DNA of 19,235 nucleotides, from contig JAISMW010000013.1 of the NCBI GenBank assembly GCA_031276545.1, positions 1 to 19,235 of the forward strand, in the 5' to 3' direction. A program made the translations under genes and the position numbers. The notes under the pieces are model-generated. The model saw nothing but the letters and a program-made list of their open reading frames with translations. It was not told the origin of the DNA and searched no databases. Below, one piece after another: positions 6,160 to 13,722 of the stretch. Within the stretch, counting starts at the first letter, position 1. Each line of letters opens with the position of its first letter. This DNA comes from Tannerellaceae bacterium (GTDB taxonomy: Bacteria; Bacteroidota; Bacteroidia; Bacteroidales; Tannerellaceae).

Positions 6160-7935
6160 ATGAATTTGCCTGCCGGTCATTATCTCCAAAACAAGAAATA
6201 CCAACTATTACAAGTAGTTGGGCAGGGTGGTTTCGGCATAACGTATAAAGGTATTCTGTTCGCGGAAGTGAAAGGCGCATTGGGAACTATTAAAACGGAA
6301 GTACCTATCAGCATTAAAGAATATTTCTTCAAGGATTATTGCTACAGAGCGGCAGATGGTGTTGCTGTAAACGTCCATTCCGAGACGGGACAGCTTCTCT
6401 TTGGGAAATTTAAAGAAAAACTTATAAAAGAAGCCAGGATTCTGTCTGAGGTAACTCATCCGCACATTGTTCATGTACTTGATGTTTTCGAAGAAAACAA
6501 TACGGCTTATATTGCCATGGAGTATATTTCCGGATATTCGTTGAAATATCTTTTGGAAAGGGATGGCATCTTTCCGGAATCCAAAGTCCTGAAATACATT
6601 CATCAGATAGGGAATGCGCTACAATTTGTACACGAAAAGAACATTCTGCATCTGGACATAAAGCCAAGTAATATTCTTATAGACAAGAATGACAGCGCCC
6701 GTTTGATCGACTTTGGTGTGAGTAAACGGTACGATGTGGAAAATACCGAGACCAGTACGACCATGCTGACCCTCTCGAAAGGCTTCGCTTCCATCGAACA
6801 GTATGACAACGAAGGAACGCATTTGTTTTCTCCCTGTCCGGATGTTTATTCGTTAGGCGCTACGATGTATAATTTGCTGACAGGGAAGATACCTACGGAA
6901 TCTATCCTGAGAGCAACCCGTGTCTTTCCGAATCCTTCGGAACTGAATCCGGCTATCACGCCCAATACGGAAAGCGTTATCCTGAAAGCCATGCAGATTA
7001 ATCCGGCAGACCGTTTTCAAACGGTAGCGGAAATGTTGGCCTTATTAACCATTCCTCCTGTGGAAGAAAAGCCGGAGGATCGTTATTCGGAATCGCACTT
7101 GCCCGATGAAAGTGAAGATGAGACCTTATTAGTCAATCACCCATCTCACGCACGTTTTTCAAAGGGAAAAAACGAGCAAATTCCGGCAAATTCCGGCAAC
7201 GGGAATAACAGGAAAAAAAAGAAGGGATTATTGCTTTTCTATTTAATTTGCACATTTGCCGCGTTGGGTGCTTCGGTTTTCATCTTTGTCAGTAAAGGTA
7301 ACGACTCTGTTTCCGCTACGATTGAGTTACCGTCAGAAATCCCTGCGGAAGAGAATCCCGTGGACAAGGAGACGGTAAAAGAACAGGTGATTGAAGATAG
7401 TCATACGGAAAACTCGATGGAAAGGCCGGGAACAACAGCGCATACACAAGAGAATCGAGAGCCATCTGCGAAACCGGTCACCAATGACGTAACGGCTGAA
7501 TTGACGGTTCTTCCTCAGCCCACAATACAAGAAATAGAAGCCGAATATACAGCATTGATCGTATCGGGAAAGGAAAAGATGAATGCCGGTAACTATACCG
7601 AAGCGGATGAAGATTTTTATAAGGCAATATCCCTTAAAGCTACCAATGAAGTGAAGCAATTGCTTATTTCCAATGCGGCAAAAATAAAAGAAAAGGAAAT
7701 TGCAGACAGGATCCTCTTGTATGAAGAAAAAACAACTTTCGGAAAATATAAAATAGTGCGTAAAAAATTGACAGGCAAATACGGAGCAATCAACGATAAA
7801 GGAGAAGAACAAATACCTTGCAAATATGTATTTGTAGGCAATGCCGGCGAAAACCGGGCTTTTCAGCGGGAAGATAATCTGTTCGATATTTATAATGCGA
7901 ATGGAATATTGGTAAAAACAGATGTAACGTATTAG
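6160..7935 (+). CDS. Transmembrane Ser/Thr protein kinase with WG-repeat-like exterior
   Basis: The kinase domain covers about residues 12-297 of 591. It has glycine loop GQGGFG (21-26), Lys53 in SIKEY, Glu91 in KEARIL, catalytic loop HLDIKPSN (164-171), DFG (184-186), PDVYSLGAT (227-234) and Arg285 in PADRF, so all catalytic residues are present. Leu replaces the Arg of HRD, and the usual APE region reads ASIEQ. A charged linker with basic RKKKK (351-355) precedes one membrane helix (about 356-377), placing the rest outside the cytoplasmic membrane. The exterior is a Thr/Glu-rich stalk, a helical TPR-like stretch (about 460-525) and a WG/KWG-like beta segment (FGKYKIVRKKLTGKYGAIND). The layout is that of a PknB-like receptor kinase. 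Downstream genes start 12 bp later and encode envelope proteins that could be sensed or controlled. Confidence 0.93.
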   Translation: MNLPAGHYLQNKKYQLLQVVGQGGFGITYKGILFAEVKGALGTIKTEVPISIKEYFFKDYCYRAADGVAVNVHSETGQLLFGKFKEKLIKEARILSEVTHPHIVHVLDVFEENNTAYIAMEYISGYSLKYLLERDGIFPESKVLKYIHQIGNALQFVHEKNILHLDIKPSNILIDKNDSARLIDFGVSKRYDVENTETSTTMLTLSKGFASIEQYDNEGTHLFSPCPDVYSLGATMYNLLTGKIPTESILRATRVFPNPSELNPAITPNTESVILKAMQINPADRFQTVAEMLALLTIPPVEEKPEDRYSESHLPDESEDETLLVNHPSHARFSKGKNEQIPANSGNGNNRKKKKGLLLFYLICTFAALGASVFIFVSKGNDSVSATIELPSEIPAEENPVDKETVKEQVIEDSHTENSMERPGTTAHTQENREPSAKPVTNDVTAELTVLPQPTIQEIEAEYTALIVSGKEKMNAGNYTEADEDFYKAISLKATNEVKQLLISNAAKIKEKEIADRILLYEEKTTFGKYKIVRKKLTGKYGAINDKGEEQIPCKYVFVGNAGENRAFQREDNLFDIYNANGILVKTDVTY

Positions 7936-7947
7936 AATTATTGTTGT

Positions 7948-8904
7948 ATGAAGAAACTGTGTATGTTGGTAATATATGTGGTATTCCCTGTGTGTATAAT
8001 GGCTCAGCAGCAAACCGGATATAATAAGAAAGGTGATGAGGCGATGGAACGTTTAGACTATGATGACGCCCGTTTGTTTTATGGAGAAGGTATGCCGTAT
8101 TGCGACATGTACAGCATCCGGCAACTGACAACAATATGGATGGCCAATAAAGAGATGCGAACGTCGATGTACAACCTGATGAACAGGTGCTTGAGTTGTC
8201 TGAACGTGAAAGCAACGGAGAATGATACAACCGCTATATCGTTGTTAATCCATTATTATACGGAAGGGATAGGCACTGCTCGGAGCACCGAGATGGCTGC
8301 TTACTGGACAGGGCAGTTGGAAGAAATCAATAGACCCGCCGTTAAACCGGATGAATCCTTGAACGTTACCCCACCGGTTAAATATCCCGTAGCATATTTT
8401 GCAGGATATACCTATTCCGTCCTCTCTCCGGCAGGGATTACAGTAGGCGTCGCAGGCAGGCGTTTGGGAGGATATGTCCGCTTCAAGACAAACCTCTCTT
8501 TTCAGGCTTATGAAAACAGTTTTACTGGCGAAAAACCAACCAATATACCGAAAGACATTTTTCTCAAACGGGTAGGGGAGAAGAAATATAATTCCTACGT
8601 TATAACCGGAGGTTTGGTTGTTCGGTACAAACCGGTCAATGTGTCCTTTGGTTTGGGATACGGACAAATAGACCTGATGTATAAATATGCGGAGCAGGAT
8701 GATATCGAAAACAAAACAGGCAACTATTTCTGGTATAAAAAGACCGATAATTCGTACAAAGGTATTGCTGTCGATGTGGATGCTATGGTGAAAATCGGTA
8801 AATTTTATGTTTCTGCCGGTTGCAATCTTCTAAACCACATTGGAGAGAATAATAAATTGAAGGTGATTCCGGATTTAAATGCAGGTGTTGGTGTATTTTT
8901 TTAA
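7948..8904 (+). CDS. Outer-membrane beta-barrel protein of unknown function
   Basis: The 318-residue product has a signal peptide (MKKLCMLVIYVVFPVCIMAQ). A helical N-terminal domain (about 22-130) follows, with NKKGDEAMERLDYDDARLFY and a Sel1/TPR-like YYTEGIG. From about 145 it alternates short amphipathic strands (YFAGYTYS, GGYVRFKTNLSFQAY, GGLVVRYKPVNVSFGLGYGQ, KIGKFYVSAGCN) and ends in GVGVFF, as outer-membrane barrels do with a terminal aromatic residue. The N-terminal domain would face the periplasm, where it could contact the kinase exterior. I do not recognise a named family. It sits 12 bp after the kinase and 11 bp before the lipoprotein, so it belongs to the operon. Confidence 0.75.
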   Translation: MKKLCMLVIYVVFPVCIMAQQQTGYNKKGDEAMERLDYDDARLFYGEGMPYCDMYSIRQLTTIWMANKEMRTSMYNLMNRCLSCLNVKATENDTTAISLLIHYYTEGIGTARSTEMAAYWTGQLEEINRPAVKPDESLNVTPPVKYPVAYFAGYTYSVLSPAGITVGVAGRRLGGYVRFKTNLSFQAYENSFTGEKPTNIPKDIFLKRVGEKKYNSYVITGGLVVRYKPVNVSFGLGYGQIDLMYKYAEQDDIENKTGNYFWYKKTDNSYKGIAVDVDAMVKIGKFYVSAGCNLLNHIGENNKLKVIPDLNAGVGVFF

Positions 8905-8915
8905 TTTTATTCGCA

Positions 8916-11060
8916 ATGAAATACGTATATAAAATATTCTGGGTCTTCATGGGTGTCGCTTCCCTGTTGGGGTGTTTGGAAGACCCGAAGGTATCGGATG
9001 ATATTATCAACGGAGGCATACCCGAAATTATGTCGGATTCCATTCACGCGGTAAAAGCCAATTCGATAGAAGCCTCTGCCGTTATCTTCAAGCATAACGG
9101 TTCACGCGCAATCCGGTATGGGTTTTATGTAAGCAGGGAAAACGAAAGCGAAAAGAAGAAGGTTCCTGCTGAAACGGTTCCCCTCAAGGATGGAAAAATA
9201 GACTTTCATGTGATGATAACGGAACTGGAACCAAGTACAACCTATATTATTCAGGCCTATGCGACGAATCAGATAGGGGAAGCTTTGGGGACTGAATTAG
9301 AGAAAACAACAACGAATGGCCTGGGTAGCATAGTCACCCTGAAACCGGACAGCATCAAAGGAACATCCGTTATTTCGGGAGGAAATATCATCGAATCGGG
9401 AGAAGGTGCAATTATTGAACGGGGGCTTTTCCTTTCCCGCCAAAAGAATATGTCTCTTTGCGACACACTGCCGTCGCCTCTGAAGGTGGATTCTTTTACG
9501 TTCAGGGTGGCAGGACTTGACACGATGACTACCTATTATATACAGGCCTTTGTCAGAAACAACTTCGGTACCTTCACCGGTGATGTGGATTCGTTTACGA
9601 CGCGAAGCGGGAAGCCTGAATTTGATGCAGACGCTTTCCGTATCCTTGAATGGGGCTTTGAGGATGCTTCTTACACGGCAACACTGTTATCCGATGGAGA
9701 CTCTCCCGTTACTTCGAAAGGGGTTTGCTGGTCGGAAACATCAACTCCCACCACAGACGACTATACCAGCTTGAATACAACGGATAATTTTGCAGGAACA
9801 ATTTCAGGCTTAAAGCCCTTTACCAAGTATTATGTGCGGGCATTTGCTACGAATGAAGCATTCGGCACAGCCTATAGCGAAACACTCGAATTTACGACAC
9901 GTAATAACCAGCCGGTCGTGGAAACAACGGAAATTACCGGCCTGTCAAACGGTTTAGCCAGAATCAAAGGCAATGTATTGAGTGCAGGAATGGGGAATAT
10001 TACGGCGGCCGGATTCTGCTGGTCGACATACCCAAACCCGAGCGTACTCAATTTCAAACAGGACATCGTCAAAAGAGAGGGAATTTTCGACGGTGATATC
10101 GGTACATTAAAAGGTGGAACAACGTATTATGTCAGAGCATTTGCTCAAAACAGTAGCGGACAGACGGCATACGGGAAAGAATTAAAATTTGAAACGCCGG
10201 CGATCTTCTCCTCCATGTCTCCTTTCTCCGGAGATATGCGTTTGCCTAATTCCACCGCCTCCTTTGTAATCGGCAATACGGCCTATCTTCTCGGAGGAGA
10301 CAAGGGACTGGATTACACCGACGAACTCTGGGCATATAATGCCGGCGACAGATGGGACCCGGTTTCGTCCTTCCCCGACACGCCGCGAAAATGGCAGACA
10401 GCCGTTGAGGTGAACGGTACGGCATACGTATTCGGCGGTTTCGATAAGAGCAATAACTATACAAACAGTATGTACCGCTATCTGCCCAATCAAAACCGCT
10501 GGGAACAGATATCGGCCTTCTTTGGGCCGAATCCCATGCATTCGTCTGTGAGTGCGTCCATCAGTACTTCGGCCTATTTCATAGGAGGGTACAGAGATAG
10601 CTTGCTCAACGAAGTATGGAGGTTCGATACCTATTTGCACGGCTGGGAACGAAAAGCCAATTTCCCCATAAAACAGTACAACGGAATAGCCGTGATGATC
10701 AATGAAGTGGTATATGCCGGGTTAGGGCTGACCAGCGCCGACGGCACCGTGTCCACCCATACGCTATGGTCGTCGTTCGGCAGTTTCAATACATGGTCGG
10801 AAGAAACACCTTTGCCGGCTTCCGCAGGCAATGCACGCGGAGGAGTAGCCTACAAAAACGCTGTTTATATCGTAGACAGCGCCGGAACTGTCTGGAAATA
10901 TGACGTCACAGCGAAAATCTGGACGGAAAAGTCTAAACTTCCTTCAAGCAACAGAGGAGACTATCAGCATTGTATGTTCGTCCTGAACGATCTGATCTAC
11001 ATCGGGCTGGGCGCATCGCAGAAATCCCTGTTGAAGTACGACCCTGCCTGGGATAATTAA
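8916..11060 (+). CDS. FN3-like and Kelch-propeller surface lipoprotein
   Basis: The 714-residue protein begins with a lipoprotein signal ending LLGC, giving lipidated Cys20. Four FN3-like modules of about 90 residues follow (about 40-425). Each ends in a version of TTYYVRAFATNxxGTAYG and a Thr-rich strand, and the third and fourth carry the GVCWS or GFCWS phrase common in Bacteroidetes surface proteins. The C-terminal part (about 430-714) is a Kelch-type beta-propeller with repeats such as NTAYLLGG, DELWAYNAGDRW, GTAYVFGGFDK and AYFIGGYRD. It probably lies on the outer membrane as a binding or scaffold protein with the propeller displayed. There is no catalytic motif I can name. It is inside the operon, 11 bp after the barrel gene. 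Confidence 0.85.
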   Translation: MKYVYKIFWVFMGVASLLGCLEDPKVSDDIINGGIPEIMSDSIHAVKANSIEASAVIFKHNGSRAIRYGFYVSRENESEKKKVPAETVPLKDGKIDFHVMITELEPSTTYIIQAYATNQIGEALGTELEKTTTNGLGSIVTLKPDSIKGTSVISGGNIIESGEGAIIERGLFLSRQKNMSLCDTLPSPLKVDSFTFRVAGLDTMTTYYIQAFVRNNFGTFTGDVDSFTTRSGKPEFDADAFRILEWGFEDASYTATLLSDGDSPVTSKGVCWSETSTPTTDDYTSLNTTDNFAGTISGLKPFTKYYVRAFATNEAFGTAYSETLEFTTRNNQPVVETTEITGLSNGLARIKGNVLSAGMGNITAAGFCWSTYPNPSVLNFKQDIVKREGIFDGDIGTLKGGTTYYVRAFAQNSSGQTAYGKELKFETPAIFSSMSPFSGDMRLPNSTASFVIGNTAYLLGGDKGLDYTDELWAYNAGDRWDPVSSFPDTPRKWQTAVEVNGTAYVFGGFDKSNNYTNSMYRYLPNQNRWEQISAFFGPNPMHSSVSASISTSAYFIGGYRDSLLNEVWRFDTYLHGWERKANFPIKQYNGIAVMINEVVYAGLGLTSADGTVSTHTLWSSFGSFNTWSEETPLPASAGNARGGVAYKNAVYIVDSAGTVWKYDVTAKIWTEKSKLPSSNRGDYQHCMFVLNDLIYIGLGASQKSLLKYDPAWDN

Positions 11061-11081
11061 CATGATATTCGCTATATTCCT

Positions 11082-13409
11082 GTGAAACCCCGTTTACAAA
11101 TCACTGCATGTATTATCGCCTTTGCTTTCTCCTTCCTGCCGCTCTCCGCGCAGACAGTGGGGATAGTCTTAAGCGGAGGTGGAGCGAAGGGGGCTGCGCA
11201 CATCGGAGTGATAAAAGCATTGGAAGAGAACAATATCCCGATTGATTACATCACCGGTACCTCCATCGGCGCTATCATCGGCAGTCTGTATGCGGTGGGG
11301 TATTCGCCCGACGAGATGCTGGAACTGCTGCTCTCCGATGAATTTGGTTACTGGCAAACCGGGATAATAGAGAGCGATTACATCTATTTTTTCAAGAAGC
11401 CGGAAGATACGCCCGAAATAACCCGTTTTACGATTTCCATATCCGATTCACTCCAGTTTAAAACAAATCTGTTTCCTCAAAGCCTGATTAATCCCGTACA
11501 GATGAACCAGGCCTTTATGAGCCTTTTCGCGCAGGCAACGGCCAAGGCAAGCTGGAATTTCGACAACTTATTCGTTCCTTTCCGTTGCGTAGGCTCCGAT
11601 ATTTACAACAAAAAAACCATCATCTTCCGCAACGGCGACTTAGGCGACGCCGTGCGTGCCTCCATGACTTTCCCGCTTGTGTTCAAACCGATATGGAAAG
11701 ACCGCGTACCTCTTTTCGATGGCGGTATTTACGATAATTTCCCCGTAAACCCCATGAAAGAAGCCTTTCATCCCGACTTCATTTTCGGATGTGCCGTGGC
11801 CGGAACACAAGTCAGGCCGTCTGAAAACATCTACAACCAGCTTGAAATGATGGTGATGCAAAAAACGGAATACGACATTCCGGAGGAAGAAGGAATGATG
11901 CTGAACTTCCGGTTCCCGAACGTATCCCTATTAGACTTTTCCCGTGCAAAGGAACTCATGGATATAGGCTACAGCCGCACCCTCGCATTGATAGACTCGC
12001 TGAAAAAGCGGATACCCCGCGAGGCGCCCCTGGCGGAAGTAACCCAACGCAGAGAAGCATACAAAAAAAACCTTCCACCCCTTATCTTTCGGGACATCCA
12101 TATCACAGGGGTGAACGAATCGCAGGAATCCTACATCAAAGCGCAATTGCACAGAGATATAAACGGCGTCTTCTCGATGGAAGAGTTTAAGCGCGCTTAT
12201 TTCAAAATGCTCACGTATTCCAAAATCAAGGAAATCATACCCCATGCCGTGTACAACCGGAAAGAAAGAATCTTCGACCTCTATCTGGACGTGACGATGA
12301 GCGACGACATCAGCATAGGATTCGGAGGCAATGTATCATCCCACCAAGCCAATCAGTTGTTTTTAGGAATCGGATATCAGAACATATCCTCATTCGCCAC
12401 CGACCTGAATGCCAATTTCCAGGTAGGCAACTCCTTCGACGGCATACTGCTGAACAGCCGTTTTTACCTGCCGACCAGCATCCCTTCATACCTCAAAACA
12501 CAGGGCATTTTCTCCAATAAAAAATACTCCGAAAGCCAGTTCCTTTTTTACGAAGACCTCGTACCGTCCATTATCAAACAAAAAGAACTGTATATGAGTC
12601 TGGCCTTTGGATTTCCATACAAAAGGCTGGCAAAATCGGAGATAGGCTTTTCTTATGGAAGCCTGAACGATTATTATTTCCAGACAACGAATATGTCCTT
12701 TCCAAATGCCATATTCGATCATAGCAGGTATAACATATTGAATACGTTTATCCGAATCGAACGAAACTCGCTGGATTACAAACTGTATCCCGTCAGTGGA
12801 GAAAGGTGGAGACTGACGGGCATGTATGCCACCGGAACAGAAAACTATACGCCCCCCCCCGGTTCGGGGCAAAGAAAACTCATCGGAAAAGCACACAACT
12901 GGTGGATGGTAAAAGGAGACTGGCAACGTTACCGGGCGATAAACAAAAGTTTCAACATAGGCTTTACAGGCACGTTCGTTCTCTCCAACAAAACCCTGCT
13001 GAACAATTATACCGCTTCCGTCTTGCAAGCCCCCGCATTCACTCCGACACCCCACAGCAACATCGTATTCAACGAAGCCTTTCACGCCAACCGGTATCTT
13101 GCAGCCGGCTTGTCACCCATTCTCAAATTAAGCCGGATAGCACATCTGAGAGCCGATTTATTCTGCTTTGCCCCATTGCAGGAAATCAAAAAAGAAAGCA
13201 AACTCACAGACACCGGTCAATACGTAGAAACCCCTTACTACGGCGATTTTTTAAACTCCTATAAAATAATGGGCGAGATAGCCCTGGTCATCCAACTCCC
13301 CTTTGCCACCCTCAGCGCCTATGCCAACGGGTACAGTCACCCCAGAAACAACTTCAATTTTGGCGTCAACATCGGCTACCTGATATTTAATCCCCGAATG
13401 TTGGATTAA
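11082..13409 (+). CDS. Patatin-like phospholipase fused to POTRA and outer-membrane barrel
   Basis: The 775-residue protein starts at GTG; an in-frame TAA lies just upstream and no in-frame ATG is available. A signal peptide ends at LSAQ (residue 24). The patatin domain (about 25-320) has the oxyanion loop SGGGAKG (31-37), nucleophile Ser61 in GTSIG and the dyad Asp213 in DGG, so a serine lipid acyl hydrolase is expected. A POTRA-like segment (about 335-410, IHITGVNE) and a C-terminal Omp85-type barrel (about 415-775) follow. This resembles the type Vd autotransporter PlpD, although Bacteroidetes versions may keep the enzyme periplasmic. A C9 run (12852-12860) encoding three prolines lies within the barrel. 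The gene ends the operon, 21 bp after the lipoprotein gene, and is followed by a hairpin. Confidence 0.92.
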   Translation: MKPRLQITACIIAFAFSFLPLSAQTVGIVLSGGGAKGAAHIGVIKALEENNIPIDYITGTSIGAIIGSLYAVGYSPDEMLELLLSDEFGYWQTGIIESDYIYFFKKPEDTPEITRFTISISDSLQFKTNLFPQSLINPVQMNQAFMSLFAQATAKASWNFDNLFVPFRCVGSDIYNKKTIIFRNGDLGDAVRASMTFPLVFKPIWKDRVPLFDGGIYDNFPVNPMKEAFHPDFIFGCAVAGTQVRPSENIYNQLEMMVMQKTEYDIPEEEGMMLNFRFPNVSLLDFSRAKELMDIGYSRTLALIDSLKKRIPREAPLAEVTQRREAYKKNLPPLIFRDIHITGVNESQESYIKAQLHRDINGVFSMEEFKRAYFKMLTYSKIKEIIPHAVYNRKERIFDLYLDVTMSDDISIGFGGNVSSHQANQLFLGIGYQNISSFATDLNANFQVGNSFDGILLNSRFYLPTSIPSYLKTQGIFSNKKYSESQFLFYEDLVPSIIKQKELYMSLAFGFPYKRLAKSEIGFSYGSLNDYYFQTTNMSFPNAIFDHSRYNILNTFIRIERNSLDYKLYPVSGERWRLTGMYATGTENYTPPPGSGQRKLIGKAHNWWMVKGDWQRYRAINKSFNIGFTGTFVLSNKTLLNNYTASVLQAPAFTPTPHSNIVFNEAFHANRYLAAGLSPILKLSRIAHLRADLFCFAPLQEIKKESKLTDTGQYVETPYYGDFLNSYKIMGEIALVIQLPFATLSAYANGYSHPRNNFNFGVNIGYLIFNPRMLD

Positions 13410-13515
13410 GCAAGAGTTGCAATACAGCAGCCCCAACCTTACCCCGGCCACAGCGCCGCTACATCTTCAGAATAAGGCAATTAAACACCCGAAGCCCCTC
13501 AACCCGCACACAGCC

Positions 13516-13580
13516 AAAGCCACGTCCGTATGTAGCCGAAGCTACGTCCGTATGTAGCAAAAGCTGCGTCCGCATGTAGC
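13516..13580 (+). repeat. Three tandem 22-bp repeats with an inverted copy beyond
   Basis: A 21-nt motif with core CGTCCGTATGTAGC (CGTCCGCATGTAGC in the third) occurs at 13516-13536, 13538-13558 and 13560-13580, one base between copies. An inverted copy lies at about 13587-13607. The unit does not encode an obvious peptide. Confidence 0.85.
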
Positions 13581-13607
13581 TTTGCGTACATACGGACGCA
13601 GCTTTTG
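13558..13607. terminator. Long hairpin, likely bidirectional transcription stop
   Basis: The arms at 13558-13578 and 13587-13607 pair over 21 bp with a single C-A mismatch around an 8-nt loop. Arm ends read CAAAAGCTGCG and CGCAGCTTTTG, giving an A-tract on one side and a T-tract on the other. It lies between convergent genes, where a two-way terminator is expected. The T-tract is short, so an RNA-level or protein-bound role is possible instead. Confidence 0.6.
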
Positions 13608-13722
13608 ACGTCTCAAAGGTAGGTAAAATAAAACAATGTATCCGGCAAAAAGATAGAATAATTTTTATTATTTTTTCTTTCCCAAGCAGGTATTTCTTCG
13701 CCCGTCTGCTGCTTCTGAGCGG

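Larger units (their letters stand above)
13410..13722. other. Convergent intergenic region between the operon and the LRR genes
   Basis: No coding frame is credible in these 313 bp, which separate two converging gene strings. They contain a block of 22-bp repeats and a long hairpin (described separately), flanked by a plain left part and an AT-rich right part (13620-13680). Confidence 0.7.

Noticed and set aside
11062..11084. ATG at 11062 as start of the patatin gene
   Set aside because: It is in another frame and reaches TGA after seven codons. GTG at 11082 is the only usable start before the signal peptide.
13516..13607. Small CRISPR-like repeat cluster
   Set aside because: There is only one base between copies, so no spacers, and one copy is inverted. 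It fits a hairpin or dispersed repeat better.
13680..13722. Terminator just after the first LRR gene on the minus strand
   Set aside because: Only a weak 6-bp stem with a large loop can be drawn, followed by A/G-rich rather than T-rich sequence.
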